A DNA stretch of 64,000 bases. Source: Oscillospiraceae bacterium (GTDB lineage: Bacteria > Bacillota > Clostridia > Oscillospirales > CAG-272). Under the pieces are notes generated by a model that was given only the letters and a program-made list of their open reading frames with translations, made no database searches and had not been told where the DNA came from. Both the position numbers and the translations under genes were made by a program. The stretch covers positions 62,001 to 126,000 of the forward strand of contig SVTG01000002.1 in NCBI GenBank assembly GCA_015063895.1. Reading direction: 5' to 3'. This document shows positions 16,331 through 24,664 of this stretch, piece after piece; position 1 is the stretch's first letter; each line of letters starts with the position of its first letter.

Positions 16331-17188
16331 TTAAAATTCCACGTCGATATAGACGGGCGCGTGGTCGGAAAGTGACAAATAGTATTCGGGCATATAGCGG
16401 TCGTAGCGCTTGACGGCCCCTGCGGGCATATCCTTGACGTAAATATGGTCGTCGGCGGCGCTGTAGGGGGTATCCCACCATTTGGGTGCAGGGCCTCCCC
16501 AGCCGCAGGAGCAGTAGCCAGAGAGCTCGGTAGTGTAGTCGGTCGCGGCGTCGTGTGCGTGCGTGTAGCCCGCCTCATCCTCTACAAATTTGAGGGCAGG
16601 GGAATTGGTGCCCGTGTTCATATCACCCGCGATCACCACGGGGACCTCGCCGTACACGGCACGGTATTTGTCGATCAGCGCTACCGCCATACGGAGCTGG
16701 TGCTCGCGTGCCTCGTTGGAGCCCGCCTGGTAGTATTTATAGTCGGGGTTGTTGCCGTTGCGCCACCAGAGGTGGGTGGTCACGAAGATAAAGACCTTGC
16801 CGCTTTCCTTGTCGCGGAAGACCGCTAAGTTGCAGGCCTTGCTGTTGCTGTCGTTAAAGATGCCCTCGTACCCCTCCATATATTTAGGGTAGAGCAGGTA
16901 TTCCGTGGCAAGCAATTCAAGCTTGTCGGCACGGTAAAAGATGGGCGTCATATTGCCCCAGATCATAGCGTAGGGGAGCTTTTCCTCCTGTGCGTAAAGC
17001 ATAAAGAAAAGCTGCATATCCTTGTTGACCTCCTGGCCGCCGCACACGTCGGGCATCAGCTCTTGAAAGACGCGGATGTGTCCTTTCATACGCGTTTCGG
17101 CAGAGCAGTCAAGCCCTTGCTCGATCCATTTCTCCTGATTGTTCGTACAATTCCATTGGTTTTGACCCATTAAACGAAGCTTGCTCAT
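16331..17188 (-). CDS. EEP family protein, tandem paralogue
   Basis: GGQEVN, TTHLWW, IAGDMNTG, DDHIYV, SDHAPVYID; highly similar to the neighbouring CDS. Confidence 0.85.
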   Translation of the reverse strand: MSKLRLMGQNQWNCTNNQEKWIEQGLDCSAETRMKGHIRVFQELMPDVCGGQEVNKDMQLFFMLYAQEEKLPYAMIWGNMTPIFYRADKLELLATEYLLYPKYMEGYEGIFNDSNSKACNLAVFRDKESGKVFIFVTTHLWWRNGNNPDYKYYQAGSNEAREHQLRMAVALIDKYRAVYGEVPVVIAGDMNTGTNSPALKFVEDEAGYTHAHDAATDYTTELSGYCSCGWGGPAPKWWDTPYSAADDHIYVKDMPAGAVKRYDRYMPEYYLSLSDHAPVYIDVEF

Positions 17189-17371
17189 CGTAGCTCTCCT
17201 TTCGGTGGCGTCTGTTGGCGCTTGGCCCCATTATAACACGCGCGTGCGGGGGAATCAAGACAAGCGTTATATTTTTAGATAATTAAACAATATAAAACAC
17301 GGTTTTTTGTGGCATTTGCCTTGACCTTGGCGGCGAAATAGGATATACTAAAGGGGAGGGGAGGTGCCTTT

Positions 17372-18106
17372 ATGGAGAAGCTGCAAAGGGCGTGCCGCGC
17401 GCTTTACGAGCAGGCTTTCGGCGTGTCGGGCGCGTTTGACGATGCGCTGTTTGCCCATGCGATGCCCGATTGTCTGCGCGTGATCGCCGAGGGCGATACG
17501 CCGAAATCTATGCTTTTTTCAATACCGTATGCCATTGAAACCGAAAACGGCATCGTTGATGCGCGGTATTTGTATGCGGTTGCCACCGATCCTGCCTTTC
17601 GCTCGCAGGGGCTGGCGACAAGGCTTCTTCGTGAGGTGATCGCCGAGGGCTTGCCCGTGTTTTTGCGCCCCAGCGCCCCCTCGCTGTTTGATTTTTACCG
17701 CGCGGTGGGCCTTGTGCCTGTATCGCCCGTGAAAACCGAGCGCGGCATGGCCGGCGGTGCAGGGGTGGCATTGCCCTTGACCGCACTTTCACCAAGCGCG
17801 TATCTTGCAGCGCGTAGAGCATACCTGCTGCCCCCCTTTGCGGCTCCCACCGAGGCGTTTTTGTCGCTGGGGTATCTTGGGGGCGGCGCCCTTGAAATGG
17901 CGGGGCAATTCGTTACCTTTTACGAGCTGCGTGGGCGCGAGGTGCTTTTTAAGGAATGGCTGGGAGCCACTCATTTTGCGCCCCGTGTGGCGGCTTTTCT
18001 CGGTGCGGATACCTACGAGCTGCGCACACCCTGTGCCGAGGGCACGCCCTTTGGCGTGGCGGCAAACTGCCCTGAGAACCTTACTTTTTTGATCGCACTG
18101 GATTAG
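17372..18106 (+). CDS. GNAT-family N-acetyltransferase
   Basis: VATDPAFRSQGLATRLLREVI acetyl-CoA motif. Confidence 0.8.
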   Translation: MEKLQRACRALYEQAFGVSGAFDDALFAHAMPDCLRVIAEGDTPKSMLFSIPYAIETENGIVDARYLYAVATDPAFRSQGLATRLLREVIAEGLPVFLRPSAPSLFDFYRAVGLVPVSPVKTERGMAGGAGVALPLTALSPSAYLAARRAYLLPPFAAPTEAFLSLGYLGGGALEMAGQFVTFYELRGREVLFKEWLGATHFAPRVAAFLGADTYELRTPCAEGTPFGVAANCPENLTFLIALD

Positions 18107-18133
18107 ATCGGCATACGATGGAAAGGAGAGCAT

Positions 18134-19369
18134 ATGAGCGAGCGAACGATACTGCACTGCGATTGCAACGGCTTTTTTGCCTCGGTCGAAATGCTTTCAA
18201 AGCCCCATCTTGCCAAGGTGCCGATGGCTGTTGCGGGCGACCCCGAAAGCCGTCACGGCATCATTCTTGCCAAAAACGAGCTGGCAAAGGCCTATGGCGT
18301 GAAGACGGCTGAAACCATCTGGCAGGCCAAAAAGAAATGCCCGGATCTTGTGCTGGTTTCACCGCATCACGATCGGTATCACGAGATCTCAAAGCGCGTG
18401 AACGCCATTTATCTGGATTATACCGATCTTGTCGATCCGTTTGGTATTGACGAGTCTTTTCTTGACGTCACGGGCAGCATGCACCTGTTCCCTATGTCGC
18501 CAAGGGAGCTTGCCGACGTGATCCGCGCCCGTGTGCGCAGTGAGATCGGTATTACCATCTCGGTGGGCGTGAGCTTTTGCCGTGTTTTTGCCAAGCTTGG
18601 CAGCGATTATAAGAAGCCCGATGCCACCACGGTCATTGATCGCGATAACTACCGCGATATCGTATATCCCTTGCCCGTGTCGGAGCTTTTGTTTGTCGGG
18701 CGCCGCACAGCCGAGCAGCTGCGCGCGCTCGGGATTTTGACGATCGGCGATCTTGCCAAGGCTGACCCTGCGCTTCTGATGGCACGCCTCGGTGAGGCGG
18801 GCGGCATGCTGTGGCGCTACGCCAACGGTCAGGATAACGAGCCTGTGCAATCCTATTTTCAGAGAAAGCAGCCGAAATCGGTTGGAAACGGTATGACCTT
18901 CCGCCGCAATATCGTGGGTGAGGCCGAGATCCGTGCGGGGGTTGCCGCGCTGTGTGATTCGGTGGCGGCACGCTTGCGGCACGAAAATTGCAAGTGTACG
19001 GTGGTGCAGGTGCAGGTCAAGAGCCCTGATTTTAAGGTGGTGCAAAAGCAATGCACTCTGCGGCGCGCCACGTGGCTGCAGCGCGACCTCCTTGAAAATG
19101 CCATGGCGCTGATCAAGGCCGCCAACGGCTACGGCAATATGATCCGCGCGCTGACCGTGACGGCCGCGGGGCTGGTAGGCCCCGAGGGCACCGAGGAGCA
19201 GCTTGATATGTTCTCGGTGGCAGACGGCAAGGTTGAAAAGCAGGAGGGCGTGGAGGATACGATGCATGCGATCAGAGCGCGCTTTGGCAAAAAAAGCATT
19301 CGTCTTGGCTGCTATCAGCGCCCCGACGGAGATGCACTGACCGACACACAAACTGAACTTGAGTCTTGA
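18134..19369 (+). CDS. dinB: Y-family DNA polymerase IV
   Basis: HCDCNGFFASVE, YSxxDLVDPFGIDESFLDVTGS, SVGVSFCRVFAKLGSDYKKPD. Confidence 0.92.
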   Translation: MSERTILHCDCNGFFASVEMLSKPHLAKVPMAVAGDPESRHGIILAKNELAKAYGVKTAETIWQAKKKCPDLVLVSPHHDRYHEISKRVNAIYLDYTDLVDPFGIDESFLDVTGSMHLFPMSPRELADVIRARVRSEIGITISVGVSFCRVFAKLGSDYKKPDATTVIDRDNYRDIVYPLPVSELLFVGRRTAEQLRALGILTIGDLAKADPALLMARLGEAGGMLWRYANGQDNEPVQSYFQRKQPKSVGNGMTFRRNIVGEAEIRAGVAALCDSVAARLRHENCKCTVVQVQVKSPDFKVVQKQCTLRRATWLQRDLLENAMALIKAANGYGNMIRALTVTAAGLVGPEGTEEQLDMFSVADGKVEKQEGVEDTMHAIRARFGKKSIRLGCYQRPDGDALTDTQTELES

Positions 19370-19394
19370 CAGTATTTCTTTGGTTTGTTATAAT
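19366..19394 (+). promoter_or_regulatory. Sigma-A-type promoter overlapping the dinB stop codon
   Basis: TTGACA-17-TATAAT. Confidence 0.7.
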
Positions 19395-19427
19395 AGATTC
19401 GTTGTTTGAGAAAGCGAGTTTTCCGAT

Positions 19428-20357
19428 ATGCAGTTTTTACGCAAATCAAGTGGGCTGATCTGCTGCTTGCTGGCAGCCTTTTTCTGGGGAACGACGTTCG
19501 TGGCACAGGATACTGCCGCTGAAACGATACCGCCCTTTACCTTTTTGGCGCTTCGCTCCTTTGTGGGCGCGGCCGCGCTTCTTTTGGTGGTTTTGCTTAA
19601 GGATAAATGGCAAAAAAGCAAGGGTGTATACGCACCCTCAAGCCGATCGCAGATCAAGCTCACGCTCCTTGGCGGTGCCTTTTGCGGACTGTTTTTGTGT
19701 GCGGCCTCGGCCCTGCAGCAATTCGGCATCGCCAGCAACACGGGCTCGCCCGGTAAGGACGCCTTTATCACCGCCCTTTATATTGTTTTTGTGCCGGTGT
19801 TTTCTCTGGTGCTGGGCAAGCGTGCGGCGCCCCATATATACGCCTGCGTGGCGGTGGCGCTCGGGGGTCTTTGGCTGCTTTGCATGAACGGCAGCGCGCT
19901 GACAACGGGCGATATTCAGCTGATCGTTTGCTCACTGCTGTTTGCCTGTCAGATGATCTTAGTCGACCATATCGGCACGCGTGCCGATGCGGTGCGTCTG
20001 TCGGCGGTGCAGTTTTTGGTGGTGGGCGTGGTGGCAGCTCTGCTTGCCGTGATATTTGAAAAGCCCACGCTTGACGGGATCCTCACCGGTTGGTGGACGG
20101 TCCTTTATGCAGGTATTTTGTCCTCTGCCGTTGCGTATACGCTGCAGATCATCGGTCAGCAGCGCACGCCTGCGACGCTTGCCAGCCTTGTGCTGAGTCT
20201 TGAATCGGTGGTGGCAGTGATCGCCAGCATGATCGCGCTGTCGCTGTATCCCACCTTGCCGGAAATTTTCGGTATGCTTCTTATTTTTGCTGCGATCATC
20301 GTATCGCAGATCCCGTTTCAGTATAAAAACAAAATGCCGTCCGTCAAGCAAAATTGA
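19428..20357 (+). CDS. DMT/EamA-family transporter
   Basis: Ten hydrophobic helices, LLAAFFWGTTFVAQDTA start typical of EamA. Confidence 0.88.
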   Translation: MQFLRKSSGLICCLLAAFFWGTTFVAQDTAAETIPPFTFLALRSFVGAAALLLVVLLKDKWQKSKGVYAPSSRSQIKLTLLGGAFCGLFLCAASALQQFGIASNTGSPGKDAFITALYIVFVPVFSLVLGKRAAPHIYACVAVALGGLWLLCMNGSALTTGDIQLIVCSLLFACQMILVDHIGTRADAVRLSAVQFLVVGVVAALLAVIFEKPTLDGILTGWWTVLYAGILSSAVAYTLQIIGQQRTPATLASLVLSLESVVAVIASMIALSLYPTLPEIFGMLLIFAAIIVSQIPFQYKNKMPSVKQN

Positions 20358-20394
20358 CGGCGGCGAGAAAATAAATTTTGAAAAGAGGACAATT

Positions 20395-21612
20395 ATGAAA
20401 GCTGTTATGTATGGTGCCGGTAATATCGGACGTGGCTTTATCGCGCAGCGTTTGTATCTTTCGGGATATCACACGACCTTCGTTGACGTGAACACCGAGG
20501 TGGTGAATGCCATCAACGAGGCAGGGAAGTACCCGATCTACGTGACGCGCGGTACCGAATACGTGCCGGAATGGGTTGAAAACGTTGATGCGATCAACGG
20601 CAGAGAGGAGCAGCGTGTGATCGATGCGATCGCCGATGCCGATCTGCTGGCAACTGCACTTGGTGTGCCTGTGTTGCCCTTTGTGGCACATATTATCGCA
20701 AAGGCCATTTTAAAAAGAAAAGAGGCAGGCCGTCCGCTCAATATTTTGATCTGCGAGAATATGATCGGCTCAAACGAATATCTGCGCGGTCTTGTTGAGC
20801 CTCACATTCCTGCCGAGGCTAAGGATTTCTTTGAGAACAACGTTGGCTTTGTTTGCGTTTCGGTTGGCAGAACCGTGCCGCCCACGCCCGAAGAATTCAA
20901 GCAAAAATATCCGCTTGCCGTTTGTGCCGAGCCTTACAGTGAATTACCCGCCGATGCGCTGGGCTTCCGCCCCGTCGGGTGTGAGCTGCCCCCCATCAAG
21001 GAGCTGGTTGCCTTCACTCCCTTCGCCTACTTCATCGAGCGCAAGCTGCTCATACATAACATGGGTCATGCGCTGATGGCCTATATGGCCTACCAGAGAG
21101 GCTATCAGTATATTTTTGAGGCAGCCACTGACGGTGAGATCAAGTATATCCTCACGCGCGCACTGCTTGAGTCTGCACGTGCGCTTGCCAAGCGCCACGG
21201 TGCCTCTACCGATGATGCGATGCAGTTTGTAGAGGATCTGATGGTGCGCTTTGAAAACAAGCTTCTGGTAGACTCGCTGGATCGCGTTGGCCGCGACCCC
21301 AAGCGCAAGCTTTGCCCCACTGACCGTCTGGTCGGCGCGTTTAACGTCGTGCGTGAGCAGGGCGGCATTCCTGCGCACATCGCTGTCGGTATTGCGGCAG
21401 GTTATTTGTTTGATCTTGAGAGCGATGCGGGCGCCGTGGAGATTTCTACGTATGTCAAGGAAAACGGTATTGAGCGCGCGCTTGAAAAATACAGCGGCTT
21501 GACCGATCCCGCTGACGTTGCGATGATCAAGACCTTTTATGATATGCTTCGTGCCAAGGCACCCTTCTCTCAGTTTGTGGAGACCCTTGCCGGCATGAAA
21601 AATACGCACTAA
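20395..21612 (+). CDS. Mannitol-1-phosphate 5-dehydrogenase-family oxidoreductase
   Basis: MKAVMYGAGNIGRGFIAQRLYLSGYHTTFVDVN; start placed at ATG 20395 after gaaaagagg. Confidence 0.85.
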   Translation: MKAVMYGAGNIGRGFIAQRLYLSGYHTTFVDVNTEVVNAINEAGKYPIYVTRGTEYVPEWVENVDAINGREEQRVIDAIADADLLATALGVPVLPFVAHIIAKAILKRKEAGRPLNILICENMIGSNEYLRGLVEPHIPAEAKDFFENNVGFVCVSVGRTVPPTPEEFKQKYPLAVCAEPYSELPADALGFRPVGCELPPIKELVAFTPFAYFIERKLLIHNMGHALMAYMAYQRGYQYIFEAATDGEIKYILTRALLESARALAKRHGASTDDAMQFVEDLMVRFENKLLVDSLDRVGRDPKRKLCPTDRLVGAFNVVREQGGIPAHIAVGIAAGYLFDLESDAGAVEISTYVKENGIERALEKYSGLTDPADVAMIKTFYDMLRAKAPFSQFVETLAGMKNTH

Positions 21613-21732
21613 ATTCGGCGATTGCTGTTGTGGTTGCGCCCGACAAAGCCGTGCTTTCGGCTTTGTCGGGCGCAGCTTGCAAGCCTTTAAAAATCGTGTC
21701 GAAGAGTTTTTTTCGCAATTTTTTCGTAGTGC

Positions 21733-21761
21733 TTGACAAACCTGTTTTTTTTCGCTATAAT
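21733..21761 (+). promoter_or_regulatory. tRNA-Gly promoter
   Basis: TTGACA-17-TATAAT. Confidence 0.85.
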
Positions 21762-21771
21762 AAGGAAGTCC

Positions 21772-21845
21772 GCAGGCGTAGTCTAGTGGTAAAACCCCTG
21801 CTTCCCAAGCAGGAGATGCGGGTTCGATTCCCGTCGCCTGCTCCA
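21772..21845 (+). tRNA. tRNA-Gly (anticodon CCC)
   Basis: GCAGGCG acceptor pairs with CGCCTGC; anticodon loop TTCCCAA; GGTTCGATTCC T-loop; encoded CCA. Confidence 0.95.
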
Positions 21846-21884
21846 AAGAGAAACCCCGCCCATTGCGGCGGGGTTTCTCTTTGG
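21843..21884 (+). terminator. tRNA-Gly terminator
   Basis: CCAAAGAGAAACCCCGCC CATTGC GGCGGGGTTTCTCTTTGG, 18-bp stem including tRNA CCA end. Confidence 0.8.
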
Positions 21885-22047
21885 AGCAGCGACCGAACCC
21901 GTTTCAAACCGCAGCGCGGTTTGAAAGCGGGTTCGCATGCGCGTAGCGCATATTCGCCCGAAGGGCGAAATTCCCGTCCCGCGTGCGGATCGGGGGCAGG
22001 CACGACTCGGTGCCTTAGAAAACGTTAAAAATGGGAGAGAGAAGAGA

Positions 22048-22884
22048 ATGGAAAAGGCTTATCTTGAAATTACGAATATCTGCAACCTCTCCTGCGAATT
22101 TTGCCACAAAACGGTGCGCGAAAAGCGTCAGATGACCGCTGATGAATTTGAGCTTCTGACCGACCGCTTGCAGGGCGAGGTCAAATACATATTTTTTCAT
22201 CTGATGGGTGAGCCGCTGCTGCATCCGCTGCTGCCACAATTCGTGTGTCGGGCCCGCGAGAAGGGATTTTTGCCTGCCATTACCACCAACGGCACGCTTT
22301 TGGCAAAGCGGGGCGAGGAATTGCTGGCGGCACAGCCCTATAAGATCAGTATTTCCTTGCACGCGCCCGCGGCTAATGCCGCCTTTGCCGATGAAGCGTA
22401 TCTGCCTACCTGCCTTGCTTTCGGTAAGAGGATGGCCGAGCGTGGCACGATCGTGGCGTTTCGCCTTTGGAATATCGGGGGTGCGGGGGAGCGCGAAAAC
22501 GAAGCCGTGCTTGCCGCTATGCGGGAGGTGTTTCCCACACCGTGGGAGCACAAATGGAGCGGGTATCGCCTTGCCACAAAGGTATTTCTTGAGTGGGGCG
22601 AGGAGTTTGATTGGCCCGATATGCGCGCGCCTGCTATTTCTGAGGATACCCCCTTGTTTTGCTATGCGCTGCGTAATCAGGTCGGTATTCACGTGGACGG
22701 CACCGTGGTGCCTTGTTGCCTTGATGCCGAGGGAGAGCTTGCACTCGGCAACTTGTTTGAGAGCTCCTTGCGGGAGATCTTGCAATCTCCGCGCGCGCGT
22801 GCCGTTTACGACGGATTTACCGATCACCGCGGCGTTGAGGCACTCTGCCGCCGCTGCGGTTATGCGAGAAGATTTAAGGCATAA
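22048..22884 (+). CDS. Radical SAM/SPASM-domain protein
   Basis: ITNICNLSCEFCHK (CxxxCxxC) and C-terminal Cys cluster VPCCLDAEGELALG...CRRCGYAR; ATG 22048 after gagagaagag. Confidence 0.85.
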   Translation: MEKAYLEITNICNLSCEFCHKTVREKRQMTADEFELLTDRLQGEVKYIFFHLMGEPLLHPLLPQFVCRAREKGFLPAITTNGTLLAKRGEELLAAQPYKISISLHAPAANAAFADEAYLPTCLAFGKRMAERGTIVAFRLWNIGGAGERENEAVLAAMREVFPTPWEHKWSGYRLATKVFLEWGEEFDWPDMRAPAISEDTPLFCYALRNQVGIHVDGTVVPCCLDAEGELALGNLFESSLREILQSPRARAVYDGFTDHRGVEALCRRCGYARRFKA

Positions 22885-22935
22885 AATAGAAGCGCTTGGA
22901 AAACGGACTTCTCATAAGGAAGTTTGTATTTATTT

Positions 22936-22985
22936 TGTAGGGGCGACCATTGGTCGTCCGCGGACGTGCAATGCACGCCCCTACA
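22936..22985. repeat. 50-bp REP-like palindromic element
   Basis: TGTAGGGGCG-ACCATTGGT-CGTCCG-CGGACG-TGCAATGCA-CGCCCCTACA; terminal and internal inverted repeats. Confidence 0.85.
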
Positions 22986-23013
22986 GATAAACGAATTTGA
23001 TGCGCAGAAAACA

Positions 23014-23057
23014 AATAATACCCCCGACAGATCTTAAATCTGTCGGGGGTATTATTA
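23014..23057. terminator. Bidirectional terminator
   Basis: AATACCCCCGACAGAT CTTAA ATCTGTCGGGGGTATT. Confidence 0.8.
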
Positions 23058-23058
23058 T

Positions 23059-23544
23059 TCAATTAGGGTTTTCACAATAATATGTGTATAAGAGATATTT
23101 AGTCCATTTGTTCGCTTCCATTTCCAAACTTCTGTCTGTTCGTTTTTCATCCTCAAGAAAATACCATTGATAATAATGGGTCAATTCGTGGGCTATATTA
23201 AACAATATATCTTCTATAGAGTTTTTTGGGGTATGTTTTGCCGCGATATAAATTTGGGGATATGTCTTTTTATCAGCATCTCCGTCATAAAACACACCGT
23301 AATATTTGTGACCATCTGTTTGATTGATAAAATGTATTTTGTTATCAAACGTAACGTTTACCCTAATGGGAAAATAATAATTTGCTCTAATGAATTTAAT
23401 AAACCGCTTTATTTCGTTTTTTGTATCTTCATCAAATCCTTTTGGAAATACACATCTGATACCGGTTTGTTTTGCGGAGTCAATATATTCATTTTTGAAT
23501 TGGTTCTCTATCCAAAATATCAATTTATTCACCTCAGCAAACAA
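23059..23544 (-). CDS. Small putative zinc metallopeptidase
   Basis: HELTHYYQWYF (HExxH) with downstream LEMEANKW Glu; start codon uncertain (TTG/GTG). Confidence 0.65.
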   Translation of the reverse strand: MFAEVNKLIFWIENQFKNEYIDSAKQTGIRCVFPKGFDEDTKNEIKRFIKFIRANYYFPIRVNVTFDNKIHFINQTDGHKYYGVFYDGDADKKTYPQIYIAAKHTPKNSIEDILFNIAHELTHYYQWYFLEDEKRTDRSLEMEANKWTKYLLYTYYCENPN

Positions 23545-23635
23545 TATTGTTTCATTTTGTTTTGTCGCCAGCTTCGCCTTTGTACTACAAAGGCACAGGG
23601 CTTAGCCCATACCCATAAAGACGCACAAGCGCTTT

Positions 23636-24607
23636 TTATATATCAAAATCGGGTGTGTAGCCAACTGTGGCCGAGCCCTTTTTCTGCTTGAAGCCGTCAA
23701 AGTCAAGCAGAAGTGCTTTCTTTAGCACCTGCTCGTATTCGTAGGTCGTTACGCGCCGCAATAGATTTTTAGGCGCTGAACGGGGCGCAAAATCGGGTGT
23801 ATATTGCCGCAAAAGCGATAAGCGGATATGTGCGGTCGGTACTGTGTCAGAGATCGTTTTCAGGACAGCGGCCGCGTTCTCGCGGCAACCCGGTAGCACC
23901 AGGTGTCTGATCACCAACCCTCGCTGCAATATGCCGTTCTCGTCAAAGGATACGGGCCCCACCTGGCGGTACATTTCGGCAATGGCGGCCGTTGCGTATC
24001 GGCAGTAGTCGGGTGCGCCTGAATAGGCGGCTGAAAGAGTAGGGGATACGTACTTGAAATCGGGCAGATAAATATCAACGAGCCCCTGTAAAAGCCGTAA
24101 CGTTTCGGGGCGTTCGTAGCCGCTGCTGTTCCAAACGACAGGGATCTTCAGCCGGGGCTTGATCCGTGTCAGCACGCGCGCTACGCGGTCGGTGTAATGC
24201 GTGGCGGTGACAAGGTTCAGATTGTGCACGCCCGTATCGGCAAGAGCGAGCAGGATCTCGGCCAGCTCCTCCTCGTCAACCGCACGCCCCACGGCCTCGC
24301 GGCTGATTTTTTGATTTTGACAAAACAGACACGAGAGTGAGCACCCTGCAAAAAAGACGGTGCCCGACCCCTTGGTGCCACTGATGGGCGGCTCCTCAAA
24401 ATGATGAGGGGCGGCACGGGCGATGCGGATCTTGTCACCGACGTGGCAAAGCCCTATCTCGCCGTTTTCGCGGTCGGCGCCGCACTGATGCGGACAAAGA
24501 ACGCAGGCGCTCACGTGAATCCCCCCTTCGGTGTTTGGCTTGTCATTTATATTTGTTTTACCATATTTTTGGCTTTTTTTCAAGTTTTTCGTGCGATTTT
24601 GCGCCAA
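23636..24607 (-). CDS. Radical SAM protein (PflA-like activating enzyme family)
   Basis: CVLCPHQCGADR...GLCHVGD, FFAGCSLSCLFCQNQKIS; N-terminus may start later than the ORF. Confidence 0.85.
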   Translation of the reverse strand: MAQNRTKNLKKSQKYGKTNINDKPNTEGGIHVSACVLCPHQCGADRENGEIGLCHVGDKIRIARAAPHHFEEPPISGTKGSGTVFFAGCSLSCLFCQNQKISREAVGRAVDEEELAEILLALADTGVHNLNLVTATHYTDRVARVLTRIKPRLKIPVVWNSSGYERPETLRLLQGLVDIYLPDFKYVSPTLSAAYSGAPDYCRYATAAIAEMYRQVGPVSFDENGILQRGLVIRHLVLPGCRENAAAVLKTISDTVPTAHIRLSLLRQYTPDFAPRSAPKNLLRRVTTYEYEQVLKKALLLDFDGFKQKKGSATVGYTPDFDI

Positions 24608-24664
24608 AAGCTGTTTTTTGTGCTACAATGATAGCAGAATTTTAATTTCCCGACGAGGTGGCTT

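Noticed and set aside
20944-22003. Reverse ORFs 20944-21846 (MEQATGIEPASPAWEAGVLPLDYACG) and 21755-22003 (GAGDGNRTRISCLGSRGF)
   Set aside because: Antisense to tRNA-Gly and to the mannitol dehydrogenase gene; well-known spurious antisense-tRNA translations.
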